A stretch of DNA of 64,000 nucleotides from Pseudooceanicola sp050897975 (GCF_050897975.1 NZ_JBPAXY010000006.1:124001-188000); one strand, 5' to 3'. Counted from the stretch's first letter, positions 17,053 through 26,447 are shown. Made by a program: numbers and translations. Notes: generated by a model not told the origin, from the sequence alone.

Positions 17053-17124
17053 TAGTCCATCCTCTTCTGGCCTTTCCGGCGCCTATCCCTGGCCCCGGCG
17101 TTTCAATCTTAGGGAGAATATGAA

Positions 17125-17166
17125 TGCTGCGCCGCAGAAAATCAAGATTTTTTCTGCGGCGCAGCA
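17125..17166. promoter_or_regulatory. PhaR operator upstream of phaP
   Basis: Perfect 17-bp inverted arms (17125-17141 and 17150-17166) each contain CTGC-N3-GCAG (17127-17137 and 17154-17164), the recognition sequence reported for Rhodobacter and Paracoccus PhaR. Confidence 0.8.
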
Positions 17167-17254
17167 AAAATGGCCGGAAGCGTATGGAAATGTCAGGCGC
17201 GCCAAGGCCTTGCGGATCGGCGCGCGCCGCGGGGCAGGGTGACCCTAGGGCAAT

Positions 17255-19063
17255 TCAGCCGGGCAGCGGGGTCGCCACATAGGTCCCGGGCGCGTCGCAA
17301 AGCGCCGGGTGAGTCGAATCTCCGGGGGCGCGGGCGGGCACCAGCGTGCCGGAGCGCTTGCGCAACCAGGTCTCCCAGCGGGGCCACCAGGACCCGGGGG
17401 TGAACTCGGCCCCCTCCATGAAGGCCTCGGGGGTGTCGGGCAGATCGGCATTGGTATAGTGGCCGTACTTCTTCTTCGACGGCGGGTTCACGATGCCCGC
17501 GATATGGCCCGACTGCGACACGATGAAGGTGCGGTCCTTGGCGCCGGTCTTCAGGAAGCCGCGATAGGCGGCCTTCCAGGCGGCGATATGGTCGGTCTCG
17601 CAGGTGATCGAACAGATCGGCAGGGTCACATCCGAGATCTGTAGCCTCTCGCCGCAGATCTCGATCCCCTCTGTGGTGAACCTGTTCTTTTGGCACAGCT
17701 CGCGCAGGTACTGCACGGCCATGGCGGCGGGCAGGTTGGTGCCGTCGCCGTTCCAATAGAGCAGGTCGAAGGCCGGGGGCTGTTCCCCCATCATGTAGCT
17801 GCGGATCGCCGGGCGGTAGACCAGGTCGTTCGAGCGCAGGAACGAGAAGGTCCGCGCCATGATGGCCGAGCGCAGGATACCGACCTTGCTTGCCTCTTCC
17901 TCGATCGCATCGACGAAATCGTCCTGAAGGAAGGGGGTGAAATCCCCCTGGTCCGAGAAATCGGTCAGGGTGGTAAAGAAGGTCGCCGACTTGACCGAGC
18001 GGTCGCCGCGTTTCTTCATCAGGGCCAGCGCCAGGTGCAGGGTCGTCCCGCCGATGCAATAGCCGATGGCGTTGACCTGCTTCAGCTCGGTGATCTGCTT
18101 CACCTGTTCGATGGCCGCCAGGAAGCCGTCTTCGATATAGTCGTCCAGGCTGATGTCGCGATAGCTGGCGTCGGGATTGACCCAGGAGACCACGAAAAGG
18201 GTATAGCCCTGGTCGACCACCCAGCGGATGAAGCTGTTCTGCTCCTTCAGGTCGAGGATGTAGAACTTGTTGATCCAGGGCGGGAAGACGATCAGCGGGG
18301 TCGAGCGCACTTTTTCGCTGCTGGGCGTGTACTGGATCAGCTCCAGCATGTGGTTGCGCCAGACCACCTTGCCGGGCGCGGTGGCCACGTTCTCGCCCAG
18401 GCGGAAGGCGCTTTCATCGGCCAGCCGCACCAGCATCTCGCCGCCCGAGGCCTCTAGGTCGCGCACCAGGTTCTCCAGCCCCTGTACCAGGCTTTCGCCA
18501 TCGGTTTCCAGCGCGCGTTCCAGCGCGTCCGGGTTGGTGGCCAGGAAGTTGGTCGGCGCCATCATGTCCGCCACCTGGCGGGTGAAATAGCGCAGCCGCT
18601 CTTTCTCGGTGGCGTCCAGCCCCTCGACGTCCTCGACCGCCTGGGTCATGGCGGCGGCGTTCAGCTGATATTGCTGTTTGATGAAGTTGAAATAGGGATG
18701 CGTCTTCCACAGCGGGTTGGAAAAGCGCGGATCGGCGGGGCCGCTGTCCTCGGGCGCCTCCAGGCGGCCCTTGGCCAGGGCTTCCTGCGCCTCCAGGAAA
18801 TGGGTAACCGACTTGCCCCAGAAGGCCAACTGGTGCTCGAAGATGCGGGCGGGGTTCTGCACCATCTCGGTCCAGTAGGCGCCTGCGGCCTGGGTAAACA
18901 GGTCGGGCGAGGGGGCCTGAAGCCCGGCGGGGGTGGCGTGCTTGTCCTTCAGCGCGGCGATGAAGCGCTGACTCAGTTCCTCGACCCGCGCCAGGTTGGC
19001 GTGCAGTTTTTCGAGATTTTCCTGGCTGGAAAGCGCACTCTCGTCAGTCTCTTGTGTTGTCAT
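17255..19063 (-). CDS. phaC: Class I poly(3-hydroxyalkanoate) synthase PhaC
   Basis: A 602-residue class I synthase that polymerises (R)-3-hydroxybutyryl-CoA at the granule surface. The N-terminal PhaC_N domain spans roughly 100-280 and the alpha/beta-hydrolase core follows. The lipase-like box GYCIGG carries the nucleophile Cys336; Asp491 (CETDHIA) and His520 (QSGHIAG) complete the triad. The length is normal. It is transcribed towards phaP, 202 bases away, and diverges from phaZ, with a PhaR-type site in the 143-base gap between the phaC and phaZ starts. This arrangement is the standard rhodobacterial PHB locus. Confidence 0.97.
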   Translation of the reverse strand: MTTQETDESALSSQENLEKLHANLARVEELSQRFIAALKDKHATPAGLQAPSPDLFTQAAGAYWTEMVQNPARIFEHQLAFWGKSVTHFLEAQEALAKGRLEAPEDSGPADPRFSNPLWKTHPYFNFIKQQYQLNAAAMTQAVEDVEGLDATEKERLRYFTRQVADMMAPTNFLATNPDALERALETDGESLVQGLENLVRDLEASGGEMLVRLADESAFRLGENVATAPGKVVWRNHMLELIQYTPSSEKVRSTPLIVFPPWINKFYILDLKEQNSFIRWVVDQGYTLFVVSWVNPDASYRDISLDDYIEDGFLAAIEQVKQITELKQVNAIGYCIGGTTLHLALALMKKRGDRSVKSATFFTTLTDFSDQGDFTPFLQDDFVDAIEEEASKVGILRSAIMARTFSFLRSNDLVYRPAIRSYMMGEQPPAFDLLYWNGDGTNLPAAMAVQYLRELCQKNRFTTEGIEICGERLQISDVTLPICSITCETDHIAAWKAAYRGFLKTGAKDRTFIVSQSGHIAGIVNPPSKKKYGHYTNADLPDTPEAFMEGAEFTPGSWWPRWETWLRKRSGTLVPARAPGDSTHPALCDAPGTYVATPLPG

Positions 19064-19085
19064 CTAAACGATTCCCCCCTATTTT

Positions 19086-19096
19086 CTGCTGTGCAG
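19086..19096. promoter_or_regulatory. PhaR-type site between phaC and phaZ
   Basis: CTGCTGTGCAG fits CTGC-N3-GCAG exactly and lies 23 bases upstream of phaC and 111 bases upstream of phaZ. It could couple synthesis and degradation of PHB to PhaR. Confidence 0.6.
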
Positions 19097-19206
19097 CATG
19101 TGCCGTTTTCCGGTCGACCCCCCTGATGAGGGCTGGCGGAAGGGCACGGCCCGGAAGACCCTTGAAACGGAGAAGCCGGGTTCTGCCCCGCTTTATGGAG
19201 ATACTG

Positions 19207-20478
19207 ATGCGCTTTATGGCAAGCTACGACCTTATGGAGACGGTGCGCAATACCCAGCAATGGATGGGCGCCTCTGCGCTTAGCCTCGCCTCTTACCCGG
19301 CGTTCTCTCTGGTGCCCAACCCGATGCTGACGATGATGGCAGCCTGGGGCGAGGTCACGGAACGCAGCTACAAGCGCATGGTGGCCAAGCCCGACTGGGG
19401 CATCCACTCTGTCGCCTGCGAAGATGGCCGCGATCACCTTGTGTCGATCGCCAAGGTCATTGAGCGCCCCTTCGGCGACCTGATCCATTTCGAGGTGCAG
19501 GGCCGCGAAGAGAAGGCCCGCAAGGTCCTTCTGGTGGCGCCGATGTCGGGGCACTACGCCACGCTGCTGCGCTCGACCGTGGTCTCGCTGCTGCCAGATT
19601 GCGAGGTCTACATCACCGATTGGCATAACGCGCGGGACATTCCTGTCAGCGAGGGCAAGTTCGATATCGAGGACTACACCCTCTACCTTGTCGATTTCAT
19701 GAAAGAGCTGGGGCCCGACATCAATGTCATAGCGGTCTGCCAGCCCGCGCCGCTGACCCTGGCCGCCACCGCCTATCTGGCCGAGATCTTCCCCGAGGCG
19801 CAGCCGCGCACCCTGACCCTGATCGGCGGCCCGATCGACCCTGACGCCACGCCGACCGAGGTGACCGATTTCGGCAACCGCGTGTCCATGGGCCAGCTGG
19901 AACAGCTGATGATCCAGCGCGTCGGCGCCAAGTACAAGGGCATCGGCCGCCAGGTCTATCCGGGCCTGTTGCAGCTGACCTCCTTCATCTCGATGAACCT
20001 GGACACCCACAGCCAGGCCTTCACCGACCAGATCATGCGCGTGGCGCGCGGCGAGTCGGGCGACCATGACCGGCACAACCGCTTCTACGACGAATATCTG
20101 GCGGTGATGGACATGACCGCCGAATTCTACCTTTCGACGGTGGAACGCATCTTCAAGGATGGCGAGATCGCCCAGAACCGCTTCACCATCAACGGCCATG
20201 AGGTCGACATCGGCAAGATCACCGATGTGGCGGTCAAGACCGTGGAGGGCGAGAAGGACGATATCTCGGCCCCGGGCCAATGTGTCGCGGCGCTGAACCT
20301 CTGCACCGGGGTGCCCGAGAAGATGAAGTCGAACCACCTGGAGCCGGGGGCGGGTCACTACGGCATCTTCGCGGGCTCGTCCTGGCGCAACAACATCCGC
20401 CCGCTGGTGCTGGATTTCATCGACCAGAACGCCAACCGCCCCAAGGCGGGCAGCAAGGCCAAGCTGGCCGCGGTCTAA
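19207..20478 (+). CDS. phaZ: Intracellular polyhydroxybutyrate depolymerase PhaZ
   Basis: A 423-residue enzyme that degrades native PHB granules. It begins MRFMASYDLMETVRNTQQWM, as rhodobacterial PhaZ proteins do, and contains the nucleophile region AVCQPAPLTL (Cys178), which replaces the serine of secreted depolymerases, and HNRFYDEYLAVMDMTAEFYL in the C-terminal PHB_depo_C domain. ATG 19207 has GGAG six bases upstream; ATG 19195 lies inside that site, and ATG 19216 is also possible. It is divergent from phaC and ends at a strong terminator. Confidence 0.95.
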   Translation: MRFMASYDLMETVRNTQQWMGASALSLASYPAFSLVPNPMLTMMAAWGEVTERSYKRMVAKPDWGIHSVACEDGRDHLVSIAKVIERPFGDLIHFEVQGREEKARKVLLVAPMSGHYATLLRSTVVSLLPDCEVYITDWHNARDIPVSEGKFDIEDYTLYLVDFMKELGPDINVIAVCQPAPLTLAATAYLAEIFPEAQPRTLTLIGGPIDPDATPTEVTDFGNRVSMGQLEQLMIQRVGAKYKGIGRQVYPGLLQLTSFISMNLDTHSQAFTDQIMRVARGESGDHDRHNRFYDEYLAVMDMTAEFYLSTVERIFKDGEIAQNRFTINGHEVDIGKITDVAVKTVEGEKDDISAPGQCVAALNLCTGVPEKMKSNHLEPGAGHYGIFAGSSWRNNIRPLVLDFIDQNANRPKAGSKAKLAAV

Positions 20479-20515
20479 GCGCCGCGTGAAGGTCCCGCAC
20501 CGCTGAAAGGCCCAC

Positions 20516-20545
20516 AGCCCGCGACCCCAGGTCGCGGGCTTTTTC
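20516..20545 (+). terminator. Rho-independent terminator of phaZ
   Basis: AGCCCGCGACC pairs perfectly with GGTCGCGGGCT across a CCA loop and is followed by TTTT. Confidence 0.93.
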
Positions 20546-20583
20546 GTGGCCTGCGGGCTGTCTTGCCCGGGAATGCGGCAGGA

Positions 20584-21039
20584 TCAGATCAGCAAACCCG
20601 CCGCCCCTTCGTGTTTCAGCAACCAAACCTTGGTCTCGATCCCGCCATCGCTGGAAAACTCGCCCAGGCCTGTGGCCGACAGCACCCGGTGGCAGGGGAT
20701 CAGCAGCGGGATCGGATTGCCGCCACAGCCCTGGCCAACGGCCTGGGCGGGCCGGTCCAGGCGCCGGGCCAGCTCGCCATAGGTGCGCGTCTGGCCAAAG
20801 GGGATGGCGGCGATCTCGGCGCAGACCGCCTGCTGAAAGGCGCCGCCGGTCACCCGCAATGGCAGGTCGAAATCCTGTCGCTGCCCTGCATAATAGGCGC
20901 GGATCTGCGCCGCCGCCTCCTCCAGCAGGGGCGAGGGCGCCTCGGGGCCCAGCGGATGCCAGGCGGCGGCGGTGATGGCGCCGTCACTGGCGCGAAGCCA
21001 GAAACGGCCCGTGGGGGTATCGAGGGACAGGCAGGTCAT
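20584..21039 (-). CDS. ogt: Methylated-DNA--protein-cysteine methyltransferase
   Basis: A 151-residue suicide repair protein that moves the methyl group from O6-methylguanine to its own cysteine. The active-site motif IPCHRVL is present with Cys116, preceded by the helix-turn-helix and arginine-finger stretch FGQTRTYGELARRL and followed by IETKVWLLKHE. The region VGQGCGGNPIP differs somewhat from the common GxANxxNPIP but keeps the Asn-Pro. No Ada domain is fused. It lies alone between phaZ and a small uncharacterised gene and is probably monocistronic. Confidence 0.93.
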   Translation of the reverse strand: MTCLSLDTPTGRFWLRASDGAITAAAWHPLGPEAPSPLLEEAAAQIRAYYAGQRQDFDLPLRVTGGAFQQAVCAEIAAIPFGQTRTYGELARRLDRPAQAVGQGCGGNPIPLLIPCHRVLSATGLGEFSSDGGIETKVWLLKHEGAAGLLI

Positions 21040-21428
21040 GACACCAGCCTAGCAGCGCGCGGGGCCGGGGCCAGCCCGGATCCTGCGCCTTCGCAGGCGC
21101 GGTCAGCTGGGCGCTTTTGCGCGGCAGCTAGGGCGAATTGTCGGGAAATTCCCCTTGGAAACAGGGGAAATCGGCCAAACATGGGCCAAACGTAAAGAAC
21201 TGCCCGGGCGATTTCTTACCGGCCTTAAGCTGTTGGTAACAGGTCTCTGCACATTCTTACCGTGATCGCCGCCGGTGCGGCCCTCGGGTGAGAAGACGGC
21301 GCTGGCGCCGCCTGACCGGACAGAAGACCGGGCCCCTTCGGGCCACATGCGGCCCCCTGACGGCCCGCCCCCGGGTCGCCGCCCCTTTGGGCCCTGCCGG
21401 GCCCGGGATTGTCAGAAAGGAGAGTGTC
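21040..21428. other. Intergenic region, 389 bases
   Basis: It separates the ogt gene from a small gene at 21429. The stretch TTAA-N7-GTAA at 21225-21239 is one base from a CtrA box, and CTTACCG-type AT-richer patches around 21210-21260 may hold a promoter. The rest is GC-rich with no reading frame I would trust. Confidence 0.4.
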
Positions 21429-21845
21429 ATGCTGGAGACCCTGACAACGGCGCGCCCTCTCTACGCGCCGGACCCAAGACCCAACACGCCCGGAAGCGAG
21501 AGTGCCGCCGTAGCCGCGCGCGCCGCGCCAACCGAGGAACAACCGCTGCCCGCGCCCGCGGAACTGCTGCGCCTGACGCTGCAAGCGCCGCAGAAACCGC
21601 CCGCGCCGCCGCAACGCCCTCCGCAAGCCCGGGCCGAGGCCCCCGCCGCGCCCGCCGCCGAGGCGCCGGTCTTTCTGGTCGAGCCCGAGGTGCCGCCGGG
21701 GCTGAACGCCATCAGCCTGTTTCAGGGGATGCTGACCGAGGCCTCGCGCTCTGGCGCCAATGTGCCGGGGACGTCGATGCATATCTACGCCCTGGTGCAG
21801 CAGCTTTCGACGCTGGTCGAGAACAAGATGGAACTGGCGGCCTGA
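21429..21845 (+). CDS. Hypothetical Pro/Ala-rich protein
   Basis: A 138-residue protein. I do not recognise a family. The first ~85 residues are low-complexity (alternating Pro, Ala, Glu, Arg), and the last ~45 residues look like a folded or interaction segment: GLNAISLFQGMLTEASRSG followed by MHIYALVQQLSTLVENKMEL, which should form amphipathic helices. No signal peptide or membrane segment is visible. The ATG has a strong AAAGGAG site 6-12 bases upstream, which supports translation. It is followed by a bidirectional terminator shared with ileS. Confidence 0.6.
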   Translation: MLETLTTARPLYAPDPRPNTPGSESAAVAARAAPTEEQPLPAPAELLRLTLQAPQKPPAPPQRPPQARAEAPAAPAAEAPVFLVEPEVPPGLNAISLFQGMLTEASRSGANVPGTSMHIYALVQQLSTLVENKMELAA

Positions 21846-22022
21846 CCCCTGTCCTACGGGCGCGCCCGGCCTGATCCGTGGCGGCCGTGACAACGGGCCG
21901 GTGCCTATGCAGAGCCGATCCCGAAAGCGGCGGCCGCACGGCAAGATCCTTGGGCGCGCTTGGCGGACCCGACAGGGGCAGGGGGCATGACCTGTCCCGA
22001 GCCGCAGCCCAAGCCTCAACGA

Positions 22023-22056
22023 AAACGCCCCCGCCTGTTCTCAGGCGGGGGCGTTT
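22023..22056. terminator. Bidirectional terminator, downstream of ileS
   Basis: AAACGCCCCCGCCTG pairs perfectly with CAGGCGGGGGCGTTT across TTCT. On the minus strand a T-run follows, serving ileS. Confidence 0.9.
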
Positions 22057-22093
22057 CCAGTCATCAGGTGCCGAAGGGCCCTTTGGCCAGGCC

Positions 22094-25000
22094 TCAGTCC
22101 AGCGCGCTGTCGCAGCGTCCGCAGACGCCCGCATGGGCATGGGTGCCCACATCCGGCAGGATCTTCCAGCAGCGCTGGCACTTCTCGCCCTCGGCCTTCT
22201 CGAAGACCACGGCGACGCCAGTGACCTCGGGCAGGCGATAGGCCTCTTGCGGGGCCGGATCGGCGGTCAGTTGCAGCGCGGAGGTGATGCAGATGTCGGC
22301 GAAATCGACCGATTTCAGCGCCTCCAGCACCTCGGCCTCTTCCACATGCACCACCGGCGCGGCCTCCAGCGAGGCTCCGATCACCTTCTCGACCCGCTGC
22401 ACCTCCAGCGCGGCGGTCACCACGCGGCGCGCCCGGCGCACCCGCGCCCATTTGGCGGCCAGCGCCTCATCCTTCCACGCCGCGGGCGTTTCCGGGAAGT
22501 CTTGCAGGTGGACCGAGCTGCCCTCGCCGGGGAAGCGTTCCAGCCAGACCTCCTCCATGGTGAAGACCAGCACCGGCGCCAGCCAGGTGGTTAGCCGGTG
22601 GAACAGGATGTCCAGCACGCTGCGCGTGGCCTTGGCTCGCAGGGTGTCGCCGTCGCAGTAAAGCGCATCCTTGCGGATGTCGAAGTAGAAGGATGACAGT
22701 TCCACCGTGGCGAAGTTGAAGACCGCCTGGAACACCCCCTGGAAGTCGAAGGCGCGGTAGCCGTCGCGCACCACCTGGTCCAGTTCCGCCAGCCGGTGCA
22801 GCACCCAGCGTTCCAGTTCGGGCATATCGGCGGGGGCCACGCGCTGGCTCTCGTCGAAATCGCCCAGGCTGCCCAGGATGAAGCGCATCGTGTTGCGCAG
22901 ACGGCGGTAGCTGTCGGCGGTGCCCTTCAGGATCGTGTCGCCGATCCGCTGGTCGGCGGTGTAATCGGTCTGGGCCACCCAGAGGCGCAGGATATCCGCG
23001 CCATATTGCTTGATCACGTCCTGCGGCGCGATGGTGTTGCCGAGCGATTTGGACATCTTGTTGCCCTTCTCGTCCAGCGTGAACCCATGGGTCACCACAT
23101 TGCGATAGGGCGCACGGCCCAGGGTGCCGCAGGCCTCCAGCAACGAGGAATGGAACCAGCCGCGGTGCTGGTCGGTGCCTTCCATGTAGACATCGGCGAT
23201 ACCGTCCTCGGTGCCGTCCGCGCGGTCGCGCAGCACGAAGGCGTGGGTCGAGCCACTGTCGAACCACACGTCGAGAACGTCATCGACCTTGGTCCATTCC
23301 TCGGCATTGTAGTCGTTGCCCAGGAAGCGTTCCTTGGCCCCGTCCTTGTACCAGGCGTCGGCGCCCTCGGCCTCGAAGGCCTCCACGATGCGGGCATTGA
23401 CGGCCCTGTCGCGCAGCAGGAAGTCGGGGTCGGTCGGCAGGGCGCCCACCTTGGTGAAACAGGTCAGCGGCACACCCCAGGCGCGTTGCCGCGACAGCAC
23501 CCAGTCGGGGCGGGTTTCCATCATCGAATGCAGGCGGTTCTTGCCCGATTGGGGGGTGAACTTCACCAGCTCCTCGATGGATTTCAGGGCGCGTTCGCGG
23601 ATCGTCTCGCCATGGGTGTCCTGGCCGTCGCCCACCTTGCGGTCGATTGCGGCGAACCATTGAGGCGTGTTGCGGAAGATCACCGGCGCCTTCGAGCGCC
23701 AGCTGTGCGGATAGCTGTGCTTGATCTTGCCGCGTGCCATCAGCCCGCCGACCTCGGCCAGCTTGTCGATGACGGCCTTGTTGGCGTCGCCTTCACCGCC
23801 CTTGCGGTTCAGGATGTACTTGCCGCCGAAGAAGGGCAGGTCGGCGCGGAAGCCGCCGTCGTCCATCACATTGTAGGTGATGACCTGATCGAGCATCCCC
23901 AGATCACGGTAAAGCTCGTATTCCTCCATCCCGTGCGAGGGGGCGCAGTGCACGAAGCCGGTGCCTTCCTCGTCGGTGACAAAGGGGGCGGCGCGGAAAT
24001 CGCGCAGGGCGTCCCATTCGCCGTTTGAGCCCTCAGTGCCGGCGAGGGGGTGCTTGAGGTCCAGCTCGGCCAGCTCGCCGGTCGGCACGTCGCGCACACG
24101 GATCCACTGGCCGTCTTCCAGACGCGCCTTGGCAAAGGTGGCGGCGGCCAGCTTGTCGGCCAGCAGGTATTTCTCGCCCACCTTCAGCCAGCATTCCTCG
24201 GGCGTGCCGGTGACCTCGTAAAGGCCATAGGCATAGTCCGCGCCGAAGACGACGGCCTTGTTGGACGGGATGGTCCAGGGGGTCGTGGTCCAGATGACCA
24301 CATGGGCGCCCTCCAGGTCATGGCCCGCATTGGCCACCTTGAACTTCACCCAGATGGTGAAGCTTTCCTTGTCGTGATACTCGACCTCGGCCTCGGCAAG
24401 CGCCGTCTGTTCGACGGGCGACCACATCACGGGCTTGGAGCCCTGGTAGAGCGTGCCGTTCATCAGGAACTTCATGAATTCCTCGGCGATGACGCGCTCG
24501 GCGTGGAAGTTCATGGTCAGATAGGGATCGGCCCAGTTGCCGGTGATGCCGATGCGCTTGAATTCCTCGCGCTGCACATCCACCCAGCCTTCCGCGAACT
24601 TGCGGCATTCCTGGCGGAAGTCGACGATCGGCACCTCGTCCTTGTTCTTGCCCTTCTTGCGGTACTGTTCCTCGATCTTCCATTCGATGGGCAACCCGTG
24701 GCAGTCCCAACCGGGGACATAGCGGCTGTCATGGCCCATCATCTGGTGCGAGCGGACGATCATGTCCTTGATCGTCTTGTTCAGGGCGTGACCGATGTGC
24801 AGGTGGCCGTTGGCATAGGGCGGGCCGTCATGCAGCGTGAAGGGCGTGCGGCCCTCTTTCTCGCGCAGGCGGTCGTAGATGCCGATCTCCTCCCAGCGGT
24901 CCAGCCAGCCGGGCTCGCGCTTGGGCAGGCCCGCGCGCATAGGGAAATCGGTTTTCGGAAGGTTCAGCGTGTCTTTGTAGTCAGGCGTCTCGGCGCACAT
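22094..25000 (-). CDS. ileS: Isoleucyl-tRNA synthetase
   Basis: A 968-residue class I synthetase charging tRNA-Ile. The HIGH motif is HLHIGH in PPYANGHLHIGHALNKTIKD, the KMSKS motif is GNKMSKSLGN, and the editing domain and WTTTPWTIPSNKAV are intact. The C-terminal zinc finger CQRCW with CGRC is present, as in bacterial type 1 enzymes. The start chosen is MCAETPDYKDTLNLPKTDFP at 25000, matching the family's N-terminus; a frame extension to 25120 runs into an intergenic region. It appears monocistronic. Confidence 0.97.
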   Translation of the reverse strand: MCAETPDYKDTLNLPKTDFPMRAGLPKREPGWLDRWEEIGIYDRLREKEGRTPFTLHDGPPYANGHLHIGHALNKTIKDMIVRSHQMMGHDSRYVPGWDCHGLPIEWKIEEQYRKKGKNKDEVPIVDFRQECRKFAEGWVDVQREEFKRIGITGNWADPYLTMNFHAERVIAEEFMKFLMNGTLYQGSKPVMWSPVEQTALAEAEVEYHDKESFTIWVKFKVANAGHDLEGAHVVIWTTTPWTIPSNKAVVFGADYAYGLYEVTGTPEECWLKVGEKYLLADKLAAATFAKARLEDGQWIRVRDVPTGELAELDLKHPLAGTEGSNGEWDALRDFRAAPFVTDEEGTGFVHCAPSHGMEEYELYRDLGMLDQVITYNVMDDGGFRADLPFFGGKYILNRKGGEGDANKAVIDKLAEVGGLMARGKIKHSYPHSWRSKAPVIFRNTPQWFAAIDRKVGDGQDTHGETIRERALKSIEELVKFTPQSGKNRLHSMMETRPDWVLSRQRAWGVPLTCFTKVGALPTDPDFLLRDRAVNARIVEAFEAEGADAWYKDGAKERFLGNDYNAEEWTKVDDVLDVWFDSGSTHAFVLRDRADGTEDGIADVYMEGTDQHRGWFHSSLLEACGTLGRAPYRNVVTHGFTLDEKGNKMSKSLGNTIAPQDVIKQYGADILRLWVAQTDYTADQRIGDTILKGTADSYRRLRNTMRFILGSLGDFDESQRVAPADMPELERWVLHRLAELDQVVRDGYRAFDFQGVFQAVFNFATVELSSFYFDIRKDALYCDGDTLRAKATRSVLDILFHRLTTWLAPVLVFTMEEVWLERFPGEGSSVHLQDFPETPAAWKDEALAAKWARVRRARRVVTAALEVQRVEKVIGASLEAAPVVHVEEAEVLEALKSVDFADICITSALQLTADPAPQEAYRLPEVTGVAVVFEKAEGEKCQRCWKILPDVGTHAHAGVCGRCDSALD

Positions 25001-25199
25001 GGTCGTGATCCGTTTCAGGAAGTCGCAATGTCTGTGAAAGGTCGGCGCGGTAGCCCATGCGCCTTGTCCCGGCCGCTCGAAGTCAGAGCGCCGGGCATGT
25101 AATTCGAATGATGGTGGCAAAGGCTCGGGACATCATGGGGGTTGCATACACGCGGGGCGGGCGGGCGTCCAGTGGATCGGGCCGCCGCACCCGGGCCAG

Positions 25200-25240
25200 A
25201 GGGCGGAGGCCTCCGGCGGGAGTATTTCCGTCCCGGTGAA
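25200..25240 (+). repeat. Interspersed GC-rich repeat, copy 4
   Basis: GGCGGAGGCCTCCGGCGGGAGTATTTCC is a variant of the CTCCCCCGGAGTATTT module preceded by a GGAGGCCTCC palindrome. It lies in the 406-base gap upstream of ileS. Confidence 0.6.
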
Positions 25241-25340
25241 AGAGCAGGGCCCGCCCCCGGATTGGCCGACTTTCGAAGGCGGGCGCGTGGCACGCTCTTC
25301 ATGGCCAAAGTAGGCCGCCTTATAAGGCCCCGTCCCGCTC

Positions 25341-25396
25341 TTTCACTGGGCCAAAAATACTCCGGGGGGAGCCGCAGGCGGGGGGCGGAGCCCCCC
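25341..25396 (-). repeat. Interspersed GC-rich repeat, copy 5 (inverted)
   Basis: TCACTGGGCCAAAAATACTCC is followed by a G-run and GGGGGCGGAGCCCCC (25381-25395), just downstream of the ycjF stop. With copy 4 it forms an inverted pair. The remainder of 25001-25406 holds nothing recognisable. Confidence 0.7.
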
Positions 25397-25406
25397 TCCG
25401 CTCGGT

Positions 25407-26447
25407 TCAGTCCGCGCCGCCCTCTGGCTTCTCGGCCTTGGCAAAGAGCCCCGCCAGGGCCGACTGGATGATCGCGGTGACCCGCGGGCGGCGCGCGGCG
25501 GAGAAGGGCATGGGGCGGCAGACCTCCATCGCGGCCAGGCCCACCCGGGCGGTCAGGGCGCCGTTCACCACCCCCTCGCCAAAGCGGCGCGACAGACGCG
25601 CCAGAAGGTTGCCCCCCAGGACCGAGCCCAGCATGTCGTCGCCCATGGCCACCGCGCCGGTGGCCACCAGATGGGTCATCACCGCGCGCAGCAGGCGCCA
25701 GGAGCCTAGCGTGCCCGAGCGGCCACCGTAGATCTCGGCAATGCGGCGGATCATGCGGATATTGGCGCCCAGGGCCGTGGCCACATCGGCCAGGGCCAGG
25801 GGCACCAGGGCCGTGACCGTGGCGACCTGGCGGGCCGCCGCCTCGACCTCGGCGCGGGCGGCGCGGTCCAGCGGCGTCAGCAGCTCGCTCTCGGCCAGGT
25901 CCAGCAGGGAGGCTGCGTCGAACTGGTCGGGCTGGCGCTCCTCGAGCCTCTCTACCTGCCAGCGCATCTCGGGGCGGTGCCGGTAAAGCTTCGTCAGCTG
26001 GGCCGTGGCCGTGCGGGCCTCTGCCAGGCTGTCCGAAGCGCGGGCCCCGGCCATGGCCTTGTGCAGCCGGTCCATGCGCGACAGTCGGGCGAAGGCGGTC
26101 AGTTCCTTCACCACGATGGCTGCGAGCACCGCCAGGAAGGCTGCGATCAGCGCTGTGACCGCCCAGCCCAGCCAGGGGGTGGCGGCGATCATTGCGGTCA
26201 CCGCGTTCCAGGCCGCTGTCGAGATCGCCACGGTCAGCAGGGCGCCCGCCAGCCCCCAGAACCAGCGCGCCAGCCGCGAGGGTTTGCGCGCCATCAGACG
26301 GGCGGAGCGGGCCAGGCGCGCCTCGGCGGCGGGCAAGGTGCTGTCGGGCACCGGGGGCGCCATGTCGGGGCGGGCGGCGGGGCCCTCGACCTCGATCAGG
26401 ACGGGGCCGGAAGAGGGGCGGGGGGGATCGTCGGGGCGCTCGGTCAT
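25407..26447 (-). CDS. ycjF: TIGR01620/DUF697 membrane protein (YcjF-like)
   Basis: A 346-residue protein. A proline-rich cytoplasmic N-terminus of ~60 residues leads to two close membrane segments (about 62-85 and 94-115), then the DUF697 region with LVPLALADVATALGANIRMI and IAEIYGGRSG, a pattern typical of YcjF. The function is unknown; in other bacteria the gene accompanies ycjX and is linked to envelope stress. Here it is the last of three overlapping genes (ycjX, GNAT, ycjF) on the minus strand, and its ATG overlaps the GNAT stop. Confidence 0.9.
   Translation of the reverse strand: MTERPDDPPRPSSGPVLIEVEGPAARPDMAPPVPDSTLPAAEARLARSARLMARKPSRLARWFWGLAGALLTVAISTAAWNAVTAMIAATPWLGWAVTALIAAFLAVLAAIVVKELTAFARLSRMDRLHKAMAGARASDSLAEARTATAQLTKLYRHRPEMRWQVERLEERQPDQFDAASLLDLAESELLTPLDRAARAEVEAAARQVATVTALVPLALADVATALGANIRMIRRIAEIYGGRSGTLGSWRLLRAVMTHLVATGAVAMGDDMLGSVLGGNLLARLSRRFGEGVVNGALTARVGLAAMEVCRPMPFSAARRPRVTAIIQSALAGLFAKAEKPEGGAD

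Noticed and set aside
21103..21348. 81-codon minus-strand frame upstream of the ogt-type gene
   Set aside because: No ribosome site, no similarity, composition like the opposite-strand intergenic DNA.
22796..24028. Plus-strand frame of 410 codons opposite ileS
   Set aside because: Antisense shadow of a conserved synthetase with no recognisable motif or ribosome site.
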